DNA of 34,027 bases, from assembly GCA_016281825.1 (NCBI GenBank), contig JAEEJI010000053.1:1-34027 (forward strand). Reading direction: 5' to 3'. This document shows, piece by piece, positions 14,668 to 22,494 of the stretch (positions are counted from its first letter, which is position 1; each line of letters begins with the position of its first letter). The notes beneath the pieces are model-generated. The model did no database searches and was not told the DNA's origin. It saw only the letters and a list, made by a program, of their open reading frames with translations. Position numbers and translations under genes: made by a program. Source of the stretch: Muribaculaceae bacterium. Its GTDB lineage: Bacteria > Bacteroidota > Bacteroidia > Bacteroidales > Muribaculaceae.

Positions 14668-16524
14668 ATGACTCCTACACGTTACCCCATAGAACTCCTT
14701 GCACCGGCACGAGACCGTGAAATTGCCATCGAGGCCATCATGCATGGAGCCGATGCCGTCTACATGGGAGCCCCCATGTTTGGCGCACGTGCAGCAGCGA
14801 CCAACTCGATTGACGACATGGCGCAGGTGTGCCAATTTGCGCATCAATACGATGCGCGTGTCTATGCCACCGTCAACACCATCGTCTATGACCATGAACT
14901 GCGTCAGGTCGAGCGCATGATTTGGCAACTATGGGATGCGGGAGTCGACGCACTTATCGTGCAGGATTTGGGCATTTTGCGACTCAATTTGCCCCCCATT
15001 GCGTTGCATGCCAGTACGCAGTGCGACCTGCGCACTCCTGACAAGGCGCGTTTCCTCGAGGCTTTGGGATTCTCCCAACTGGTCATGGCCCGCGAACTGA
15101 CGTTCGATGAGATTGCCGACATCCGCCAGGCTGTCAAGGTGCCGCTTGAGGCCTTCGTCCATGGCGCACTCTGCGTGTGCTATAGCGGACGATGCCAGAT
15201 GAGCCAAGCCATTAAAGGACGCAGCGCCAATCGTGGAGAGTGTGCGCAGATGTGCCGATTGCCCTACGACTTGGTTGACGAGCAGGGTAGGGTGCTGGTC
15301 AATCAGAAGCACTTGCTCTCGTTGCGCGACATGAACCGAGCCAACCTGTTGCGGCAAATGATTGATGCCGGCGTGTCGTCGTTCAAGATTGAGGGGCGGC
15401 TCAAGGACATGAACTATGTCAAGAACGTGGTGGCACATTACCGGCAGACATTAGACGAAATCATAGCACAAAGTGACGGGCAGTTGCGGCGGTCCTCGTT
15501 CGGATCGACTGAACTGTCATTCTCTCCCGATGTGCGACGCAGCTTCAACCGCTCGTTCACCACTTATTTCATCGACCGCCGCAAGCCCAACAATGGTGAG
15601 CGCATGGCATCCATCGAAACCCCCAAGTCATTGGGGCAGTACGTGGGTAAGGTGGTGCGTGCCAAGGGGACCGAATTGCAAATAGACACGAAGTTGCGGT
15701 TGGCAAATGGTGACGGCTTGAGTTTCTTTAATGCCGACGGGCAATTCACGGGCATTCGCGTCAATGTGGCGAGCGGCAACCGCTTGAGTTTGCGTGAGGC
15801 GGTCTCCATCGCACGTGGGACCGACATCTACCGCACCTACGACAAGGTGATGGACGACATCCTGTCACGATCCACCGCCACGCGCCGCGTTGCTGTCGAT
15901 GCCACCCTGCGCTGTGTGGGAGAGCGTTTGGTGCTCACACTCGCTGACGAGCGTGGATGCAGCGTTACCCATGCCATCGACGATGCTGACCTCCAGCCCG
16001 CCAAGACCTCGCAGGAGCAACGCCAGTTGGACGTGTTGGCAAAGCTCGGTGACACCATCTACACCTTGCGTGAGGCGCAGGTGTTGCCCGACTGTTTTAT
16101 CCCCGCTTCGACGCTCACCCGTTTGCGCCGCGAGACCGTTCTCCTGCTCGACCGAACCTGGCGCATGAGTCGCAAGAAAGACCGCCGCCGTCCCGAAGAC
16201 CTCACCGCTTCCTGCCATACCGACACACTCACCAGTGCCGACAATGTCGCCAACCACCTCGCCGAGCAGCTCTATCGTGACCACGGTGTTACAACCATCA
16301 CTCCAGCCCTAGAATGTCAGATGGCAGAAGGAAAGACCGCCGAAGGAACCGAGGTCATGCACACACGCTACTGCCTGCGCCGTGAACTCGGTGTCTGCCT
16401 CAAGTCCAGCGGAACAGAAAAACTGCCCGCGCGCCTCTTCCTGCGCACGGGCAATCAAATAATCTCCATCTACTGCGACTGCACCCACTGTGAGATGCAC
16501 CTCAGCCTTCTGCCATGTAACTAA
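14668..16524 (+). CDS. Peptidase U32 family protein (RlhA/TrhP-like RNA hydroxylation type)
   Basis: The 618-residue protein has the U32 signature around residues 161-196: EAFVHGALCVCYSGRCQMS followed by RGECAQMC. The Cys residues there (169, 171, 176, 192, 196) are candidate iron-sulfur ligands, as in RlhA, which hydroxylates a 23S rRNA cytidine, and TrhP/TrhO-type enzymes acting on tRNA. The N-terminus ELLAPARDREIAIEAIMHGADAVYMG is typical. A long C-terminal part ends with a Cys-rich motif (YCDCTHCEM), as in the larger U32 members. Despite the family name, a role in RNA modification is more likely than proteolysis. Which RNA is modified cannot be read from sequence. The start codon lies almost on the promoter. 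Confidence 0.85.
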   Translation: MTPTRYPIELLAPARDREIAIEAIMHGADAVYMGAPMFGARAAATNSIDDMAQVCQFAHQYDARVYATVNTIVYDHELRQVERMIWQLWDAGVDALIVQDLGILRLNLPPIALHASTQCDLRTPDKARFLEALGFSQLVMARELTFDEIADIRQAVKVPLEAFVHGALCVCYSGRCQMSQAIKGRSANRGECAQMCRLPYDLVDEQGRVLVNQKHLLSLRDMNRANLLRQMIDAGVSSFKIEGRLKDMNYVKNVVAHYRQTLDEIIAQSDGQLRRSSFGSTELSFSPDVRRSFNRSFTTYFIDRRKPNNGERMASIETPKSLGQYVGKVVRAKGTELQIDTKLRLANGDGLSFFNADGQFTGIRVNVASGNRLSLREAVSIARGTDIYRTYDKVMDDILSRSTATRRVAVDATLRCVGERLVLTLADERGCSVTHAIDDADLQPAKTSQEQRQLDVLAKLGDTIYTLREAQVLPDCFIPASTLTRLRRETVLLLDRTWRMSRKKDRRRPEDLTASCHTDTLTSADNVANHLAEQLYRDHGVTTITPALECQMAEGKTAEGTEVMHTRYCLRRELGVCLKSSGTEKLPARLFLRTGNQIISIYCDCTHCEMHLSLLPCN

Positions 16525-16564
16525 CTATTAATGTGAGTTCGACGAATAAACTTGCTGACAAACA

Positions 16565-16610
16565 GCTCCTCCCCTAAGTTAGGGGAGGTGTCGCAAAGCG
16601 ACGGAGGAGT
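16565..16610. repeat. REP-like double-hairpin intergenic element
   Basis: Arms of ten bases (CCTCCCCTAA and TTAGGGGAGG, 16568-16588) surround one G. They are followed by a second hairpin GTCGC-AAA-GCGAC (16590-16602) and a GGAGGAG that can pair with the opening CTCCTCC. Similar G/C-rich hairpins are dispersed between genes in Bacteroidales. A related element is at 25346-25380. It may also end the U32 transcript, although no T-run follows. The rest of 16525-16677 shows no gene. Confidence 0.7.
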
Positions 16611-16677
16611 GTGTAGTTACTGCTTAGTTGGGCAATACGTTGCCAGTATAGGTGACCAAACTAATTAGCCAACCTCA

Positions 16678-17829
16678 TTACTTGTGGGGTGGCGCGGTGT
16701 TGCCACCTTGGTTTCCAGTGGGAATATCAAAGTTCGTTTTGCCTAACATGGTGTTGATAACATGATTCAGATCAGCAATGTCGACCGTTCCGTCACGATT
16801 GACGTCGTCAATCATGTTATCAACTTCTTTGACTGTCACATCGCATGTCGCCGAAGGAAATCCCGGCTCATTGCCAGTGACAGTAATAACAGCATTACCG
16901 GGAGCGATGGCTATAACGAGGCCGGTGTCATCGACAGTGGCTACCAACTCGTCGCTTGACGACCAGGACACTGCCATGTCGGCGGGATTGGTGAAAGCAG
17001 TCAACTGATGGGTGTTGCCTACATACATTCTAATGTGTAATGCCAGGTGAATCCATGGCTGGAAGTCGAAGTCTGGCTCCAAGTCATCCACAATGATCTC
17101 AAACTGGTTCCAGGGCTCACATGACAGATACAATTCTTTGGTGCCGTTGGGCACGTGAAGCGTACAGGTCGAGAAATCAGGACCCTCGTAGAAGATATCG
17201 GTATAAATTGTAGTGGCGGCTGGACTCATGATGTGACTATAGATGTTCTCAAGCCTGTGGCAGCCTATGAAAGCATTAGAACCTATTCTTTGCACATTCT
17301 TTCCGATTGTCACGGACTTAAGGTTGTTACAAGACTGAAACATAAAGTAGCCCAGGTCCGACAACTTGTCAGGAAGGACTATCGATTCAAGTGAATTGCA
17401 ATCACTGAAAGCGCCATCACCGATTTGCTCCACGTTTTCGCCCATGGTCACAGATTTGAAATTTTTCAAATCGCTGAACGCCCATGCTCCGATGCTGGTG
17501 ACAGTGCTGGGAATGACAACTTTTTGCAGCGGAGGATAAGCTGAGGACATCATTCCAGAGAAGGCATAATTCTCTATGGATGAGACTGTATAGTCAACAT
17601 TGTCGTAGGTGACGGTCTCGGGGATGATGGCTTCGAACAAGTCGGGATATACATTACCATTCACTTTGAGGCTGGTGACACCCACAGTCTTGCCATCGGT
17701 GTGTTTCTTATAGGCCAAGCCATCCACAATAAAGTCGTAAGAATTCGAGAAACACGTTAATACAGTCATGACTATCATAAAGATCAAACAAGCAGATCTA
17801 ATCCGGAGAGAATAATTTGTAGTTTTCAT
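16678..17829 (-). CDS. Exported LRR_5 / Big_2 / dockerin-like surface protein
   Basis: This 383-residue protein has a signal peptide (hydrophobic residues about 12-28), LRR_5 repeats with alternating 'NAF...C..L..I.L/V' units at about residues 80-200, a Big_2 immunoglobulin-like domain at about 258-334 (HQLTAF...WSSSDELVATVD...GNAVITVTG), and one dockerin-like repeat with loop DVNRDGTVDIAD (342-353). It then ends with a short Gly/Asn/Pro tail. It is probably a secreted or surface adhesin. It is a paralogue of the gene just upstream (17896-19794), which it follows after 66 bases with no clear promoter, so the two are probably co-transcribed. The last 14 residues (TGNQGGNTAPPHK) do not look like a known sorting domain. 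Confidence 0.82.
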   Translation of the reverse strand: MKTTNYSLRIRSACLIFMIVMTVLTCFSNSYDFIVDGLAYKKHTDGKTVGVTSLKVNGNVYPDLFEAIIPETVTYDNVDYTVSSIENYAFSGMMSSAYPPLQKVVIPSTVTSIGAWAFSDLKNFKSVTMGENVEQIGDGAFSDCNSLESIVLPDKLSDLGYFMFQSCNNLKSVTIGKNVQRIGSNAFIGCHRLENIYSHIMSPAATTIYTDIFYEGPDFSTCTLHVPNGTKELYLSCEPWNQFEIIVDDLEPDFDFQPWIHLALHIRMYVGNTHQLTAFTNPADMAVSWSSSDELVATVDDTGLVIAIAPGNAVITVTGNEPGFPSATCDVTVKEVDNMIDDVNRDGTVDIADLNHVINTMLGKTNFDIPTGNQGGNTAPPHK

Positions 17830-17895
17830 AATTTTGTGATTTTAAACAATATAATAACCAAGAACATACTTAATCTAATCGTATTTTAGAATGTT

Positions 17896-19794
17896 TTACA
17901 TCGCTAGCCGAAAGCCTAAGCATTTGATGCTGAATGATGGCAACCCGCTATCACGAGTCGTGATTAAACAATAATCTGCATAGTCAAAAATGCTTCCTCC
18001 ACGAATAACGCGGTATTCACCTGAGTCTGGTCCGGTAGGATTGGTCTCCTCATCACTACTATAACTACCGAACCAGTCTTGACACCATTCACTCACATTG
18101 CCGCTCATGTCATAGAGATCAAGTTCATTCGCTTTCTTGAGCGCGACAGGTCGAGGGGCGACGAAAGGATTGTCATTAGGGTTTGGTTTGCTGTACCAAG
18201 CCACATCGTTGATGTTGTTGCTGCCCGAGTAGATGTAGCCCTGGCTCTTGTTGCCCCCGCGGGCGGCATACTCCCATTCGGCCTCTGTCGGGAGGCGGAA
18301 GTTCAAACCAGTGAGCTCGTTCAGTTCGGCAATAAACGTTTGGCAAAGGTCCCAGTCTACTGATGAAATAGGCACTTTATCATTATTAGGATAATCAGGA
18401 TTACTATAATTAGGGGGTGTGCCGCCCATCACTGCCACCCATAATTCCTTGGTGACTTCGGTTTGGCCGATGTAGTAACTGCTCAAGGTGACTTGTTTAT
18501 TTGCGTTTTGACCCATAGTGAAAGTGCCTCCATCGACATGTATCATGTTGATCACAACATCATTGACCATGCATCTTAGGATTGGCTTGGGCTTGCCTAG
18601 CATCGTGTTGATGACTTGGTTCACGTCACTGATATCGACCCTACCATCACCGGTGACATCACAACTGCACGTTCCCTCTTGGGTGGAATCGGAGGATATG
18701 CCTCCCTTGCCCAGCATCATGTTGATGACTTGATTCACGTCACTGATGTCGACCTGTCCATCGCCATTGGCGTCATCATTCATGTTACCAGTATTCTTGA
18801 CCGTCACTTGGCAAGTGGCTGTTGGATTGTTAGATGCATTGCCAATGACTGTGATGACGGCATCGCCAGTGGCGACGCTCTTGACGATGCCGTTCTCGTC
18901 GACTGTGGCGACGCTCTCGTCACTTGACGACCAACTCAGATCCATGTCATAGGGATTGCTGAAGGCGGTCAACTGATGCGTGCGACCTGGAAATGTCGAC
19001 ACGTTAGACACGTTCAAGTGAATCCAACCGTGTGAGTCGTAGTCAGCCACAAGGTCTTCAACAATGTTCGCAAATGAATTCCAATACTCACACGACTCAT
19101 AGAATTCTTTGGTTCCGAGGGGGACATGTAACGAGCATAATGATTGGCGTACACCATAGAAAGGGTCATGTATTATTGTTGTGGCAATAGGATTCATGAG
19201 GTGAGTATAGATGTCCAAGAGATTGTGGCAAGAATAGAAAGCATTGACACCTATACTCTCAATATTCTTTCCGATAGTCACTGACTTCAAACTACTGCAC
19301 CCCCAAAAAGTATTACCCTCTATCTTCGTCAACTTAATAGGCAGTTCAATTGACTCAAGTGAACTGCATTGGTAAAATGCAGACGAGCCGATACTCTCCA
19401 CATTATCGCCAAACGTGACCGTTTTAAGATTCTGGCATTTCAAGAAAGCGTCATCACTGATTCTAGTCACAGTGTTGGGAATGACAACTTTTGTCAAAGG
19501 GATGGGGTTGTGTGAAACCCAACCCGAAAAAGCGAGACTCTCAATTGCAGTGACGGTATAAGTCATACCATTGTAGGTGACTGCCTCAGGGATATTGGCT
19601 TCAAGCAAGTTGGGATAGTTATTAAATATGTCAAGGCTCGTAACTCCCACAGTCTGGCCATCTGCGTGTTTCTTATAGGCTAGGCCATCCACAATAAAGT
19701 CGTAAGAATTCGAGAAACACGTTAATACAGTCATGACTATCATGAGAACCAAACAGGCATGCCTGCTCAGCTGAGTGTGGTTTGATGTTTTCAT
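17896..19794 (-). CDS. Exported LRR_5 / Big_2 / dockerin / FGE-like (SUMF1) fusion protein
   Basis: The start at 19794 gives a 632-residue protein with a signal peptide; an in-frame ATG at 19899 lies upstream of the promoter. Domains in order: LRR_5 repeats (about 80-200), Big_2 (258-333), two dockerin-like repeats with loops DANGDGQVDISD (341-352) and DVTGDGRVDISD (379-390), then a C-terminal formylglycine-generating-enzyme-like domain (410-632: GGTFTMGQN, LPTEAEWEYAARGG, DMSGNVSEWCQDW, RVIRGGS). The two closely spaced cysteines used by catalytic FGE are not seen in the last segment, only isolated Cys609 and Cys625, so this domain probably binds rather than generates formylglycine. Dockerin usually ends a protein; here it sits in the middle. 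Confidence 0.83.
   Translation of the reverse strand: MKTSNHTQLSRHACLVLMIVMTVLTCFSNSYDFIVDGLAYKKHADGQTVGVTSLDIFNNYPNLLEANIPEAVTYNGMTYTVTAIESLAFSGWVSHNPIPLTKVVIPNTVTRISDDAFLKCQNLKTVTFGDNVESIGSSAFYQCSSLESIELPIKLTKIEGNTFWGCSSLKSVTIGKNIESIGVNAFYSCHNLLDIYTHLMNPIATTIIHDPFYGVRQSLCSLHVPLGTKEFYESCEYWNSFANIVEDLVADYDSHGWIHLNVSNVSTFPGRTHQLTAFSNPYDMDLSWSSSDESVATVDENGIVKSVATGDAVITVIGNASNNPTATCQVTVKNTGNMNDDANGDGQVDISDVNQVINMMLGKGGISSDSTQEGTCSCDVTGDGRVDISDVNQVINTMLGKPKPILRCMVNDVVINMIHVDGGTFTMGQNANKQVTLSSYYIGQTEVTKELWVAVMGGTPPNYSNPDYPNNDKVPISSVDWDLCQTFIAELNELTGLNFRLPTEAEWEYAARGGNKSQGYIYSGSNNINDVAWYSKPNPNDNPFVAPRPVALKKANELDLYDMSGNVSEWCQDWFGSYSSDEETNPTGPDSGEYRVIRGGSIFDYADYCLITTRDSGLPSFSIKCLGFRLAM
18596..18767 (-). 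repeat. Direct repeat encoding the two dockerin-like units
   Basis: The segments around 18596-18650 and 18714-18767 are close copies: both read GTTGATGACTTG (one G/A difference follows), TTCACGTCACTGAT and a similar Asp-rich loop. This indicates a recent internal duplication of the dockerin unit within the gene. Confidence 0.7.
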
Positions 19795-19854
19795 ATTTAT
19801 GTGATTTTGTGATAGGCGCATAAATTTTGACACACATAGCGTTAATAATCTTTG

Positions 19855-19886
19855 CAAATTTACATGCTTTTGCCAAAATACGCAAA
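19855..19886 (-). promoter_or_regulatory. Bacteroidota promoter for the LRR/FGE-like gene pair
   Basis: On the - strand TTTG (19883-19886), 20 bases, then TAAATTTG (19855-19862). Transcription would start near 19849, about 55 bases before the ATG at 19794, and the ATG at 19899 would lie upstream of the promoter. Confidence 0.88.
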
Positions 19887-19967
19887 TGCTACTATGCAAT
19901 TTCGATATTTCTATGATTTATTGCACATGATAAGGTGAAGTAACGGAATAAATAATTAATAATAATA

Positions 19968-22124
19968 CTAAATGATTACGTTACCACTTTGGTTAATATT
20001 AGTAAGACAACCACTAGGCTGGTTGACAAATGAACTGCAATGAATGACATTTCTAAGGATACTGACATTCCCAGTGTCATCGGCATTGAGGTTCACAAAT
20101 ATTGCAGCAGACTTGAATATATTGTTCTCAAGTGAGACGATGAGGTCATATTGACCCACGAGATTGAAACATGAGAAGTTAATGTTGCCCAAAAGAATTG
20201 AGTCAGATATACTGATTGTCGGGGTGTCCTGAACAAAAACATGACTGGAAAAGTCCAGAATGCAAGATTTTAACGTTAGACTATTACACATTGGAAAGGC
20301 GTGAACGAAGGCAACAGATTGGATGTGTGAGTTCTCCGCCTCAAAATAAATCAAATCTCCATAGTGTGTGGCAAGATAGTAGGCACGTGAGTTGTTGACT
20401 ATATTGCAATTGACAAGTTTGAGGTGTGGAGTATAGAGGGCCTGTCCTGTGACTGGATCATCTGGAATAGTACCACCTGAGCAAAACAAAGCACCCAGTT
20501 TCCAATCGGCTCGAGGTGGGTCAATATTGAACTCAAAACTGCAATTTTCAAGAATCATGTTGTGGCAACGGCAGTAGACGGTTTTACCATATTCAAATTC
20601 TGAATTTATGATGAACTTACTATTACTGATTTTAAAGCTATCATTAGTCTTTCCTAAATTAGACGACAATGCATAACGTGCTGCGTTGATAAGATTGTAT
20701 CTATCGGTCATCTCAAACAAGCAGTTATCGATAGTGTTGTTGTAAGAGTATTCTTTTAAAATCATCTCTGGTGTCTCGGTATCTTGTTTTGGACCACTGG
20801 CATTGTTGAGAAAGATACAGTCTTTTACGATGGTGTCATGAGCACATGTGGATATATCCAGACCTTGCAAGCAATAGTTTGAGAACACTCTCTCAATGGT
20901 TGTGTTTGCGCAATGCGAACCGACTGGCTGAAAATAGATATGGTCGAAGCTGCAGTCGTTCACATTAAAAGTACTCATTTCTTTAATGTCGCTGATGTTG
21001 CTATAACTAGAGATACCACATACGCCACCTTCACGCATCTCAAAATGGCAGAACTCAATGTGAATACATCTGCATGTTTCGCTAGTATTTGATAATTTCA
21101 TTGCATGAATCCCAATACCAGCAAGACCACATGTAGCTTTGCCATCATGATAAATCTCATAACAACTGTTTGACAATTCGGGATGAGAAACAATATATGA
21201 AGATTTTTCATTACATACTGTTGGGAAATCATGTATTAAGTGATATCCAACAAACTTCATGTGGTGGATATGAATGTTGTTGCAGTCCTGCAATTCTAAA
21301 TAGAATAGAACCTTACCGCCATACAATTCTAATTGGTTCCCGTTTGTGACTAAAACCGTGTTTTCCCAAGTATAATCATAAGTAGTGTATATGTCATTAT
21401 ATGAATAGAAGGCACCATTAAACTCGAACTTTATGCCAACGGAATTGCTTAAAAAACCACCAATCATGCTCCAAATGGAGTAGTTGTTTGTACCGCTTCG
21501 TTCCTGAATATCACATGTTATGTCAAAGAAGGTCCAGCTATGGGGTTCTCCGACAATCATGTCAGGAACGGCACCGAAGTTGGTGGCACGAAGCCAAGAA
21601 GAACGTGGGGTAAGGTCATCAAATGTACATCCGGCTCCGAAGCACACATTGTCGCCGTCAGGAATAAACTGAATGTTGGTTCCCTGAATGGCGGCACCGG
21701 CAAATTTACCTATTCCATGAAAAACAACAGTACTGCCATTACCGATTGTCAAGGAGCTAGTAAGCTGATGGACAGTGGTGACGTGATAGACCATGCCGGG
21801 TTGGCTGAAGTTGGTGGTGTCATTGAACTGCTCCAAACCAAGGGTGGTATTCATCAGCTCCATCATGTTGTCTCCGTTCCACGAGTAGAGGCGATTGGTA
21901 AGTGCGTTCAGATACAAAGCATGAACATCAGGGGCCGAATCGGTGTGGGTCGTATTAAGAGAGTCAACGACATAATGTCGAATCACTGACGTGCTGGGGA
22001 CAAAGACCAGACAGTCCTCATCTGGCTGGAAAATAATCTGTGGCGATCCTGATGGGGTGTCGATGTTGTCGAGCGCAACACCCATCGATGCCAGTGTCAC
22101 AATTTTTGGATAGTTTAATGTCAT
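19968..22124 (-). CDS. Parallel beta-helix protein, phage tail-spike-like, function unknown
   Basis: I do not recognise a named family for this 718-residue protein. The first 150 residues contain LYLNALTNRLYSWNGDNMMEL, similar to a module in Bacteroidota phage tail and adhesin proteins, followed by a segment with HGIGKFAGAAIQGTNIQFIPDG. After that comes a long region rich in short beta-strand units with Asn/Cys/Ser (patterns such as 'NNTIDNCLFE', 'NMILENCSFEF', 'SLTLKSCILDF', 'TISISDSILLG'), as expected for right-handed parallel beta-helix (pectin-lyase-like) folds. There is no signal peptide, unlike the neighbouring surface genes. No other phage gene is visible. It has its own strong promoter and a leader of about 160 bases. 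Confidence 0.7.
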   Translation of the reverse strand: MTLNYPKIVTLASMGVALDNIDTPSGSPQIIFQPDEDCLVFVPSTSVIRHYVVDSLNTTHTDSAPDVHALYLNALTNRLYSWNGDNMMELMNTTLGLEQFNDTTNFSQPGMVYHVTTVHQLTSSLTIGNGSTVVFHGIGKFAGAAIQGTNIQFIPDGDNVCFGAGCTFDDLTPRSSWLRATNFGAVPDMIVGEPHSWTFFDITCDIQERSGTNNYSIWSMIGGFLSNSVGIKFEFNGAFYSYNDIYTTYDYTWENTVLVTNGNQLELYGGKVLFYLELQDCNNIHIHHMKFVGYHLIHDFPTVCNEKSSYIVSHPELSNSCYEIYHDGKATCGLAGIGIHAMKLSNTSETCRCIHIEFCHFEMREGGVCGISSYSNISDIKEMSTFNVNDCSFDHIYFQPVGSHCANTTIERVFSNYCLQGLDISTCAHDTIVKDCIFLNNASGPKQDTETPEMILKEYSYNNTIDNCLFEMTDRYNLINAARYALSSNLGKTNDSFKISNSKFIINSEFEYGKTVYCRCHNMILENCSFEFNIDPPRADWKLGALFCSGGTIPDDPVTGQALYTPHLKLVNCNIVNNSRAYYLATHYGDLIYFEAENSHIQSVAFVHAFPMCNSLTLKSCILDFSSHVFVQDTPTISISDSILLGNINFSCFNLVGQYDLIVSLENNIFKSAAIFVNLNADDTGNVSILRNVIHCSSFVNQPSGCLTNINQSGNVII

Positions 22125-22494
22125 AATCTTTGATGTTTAATATTGAATCACTATGGTAAAATTTCTTCGGACAGTAGTGTTACGATAAATAGAACAATGT
22201 TCGAAGCTCGCGAAAACTGGATAGCATGAGACGATTTCATAATTCTTAGTTTTTGAAATATATAATATTATACTCGATGCAAGTAATTGACTGCAAAGAT
22301 AATAAATAAAAATCAAATACACAAATAATACTACTAAAAATTGTCATTAAAAATCAATTGAAAATACTAGTTAGGAATTCTGTAGCAAAAGTAATATGTA
22401 AAGTCGATTCCTCCAAATATTTGAGCGTTGCATGAACTGGTGCATAACTAAACGAAAATCAATAATTTGCGCAATGATTTGAAGCGTTGCGAAG
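22125..22494. other. Gene-free region with long leader of the beta-helix gene
   Basis: This AT-rich stretch holds the promoter at 22294-22325. The part 22125-22288 would be a 5' leader of about 160 bases on the - strand; no clear hairpin, riboswitch or small gene was seen in it. The part 22326-22494 lies downstream of the TPR regulator and shows no clear terminator. Confidence 0.6.
22294..22325 (-). promoter_or_regulatory. Bacteroidota promoter for the beta-helix gene
   Basis: On the - strand TTTG (22322-22325), 20 bases, then TATCTTTG (22294-22301): a perfect fit to both boxes. The start codon is about 165 bases downstream, an unusually long leader compared with other genes here. Confidence 0.85.

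Noticed and set aside
16525-16677. A small gene in the spacer between the U32 gene and the LRR gene
   Set aside because: The spacer is dominated by the hairpin element and has no reading frame with recognisable features.
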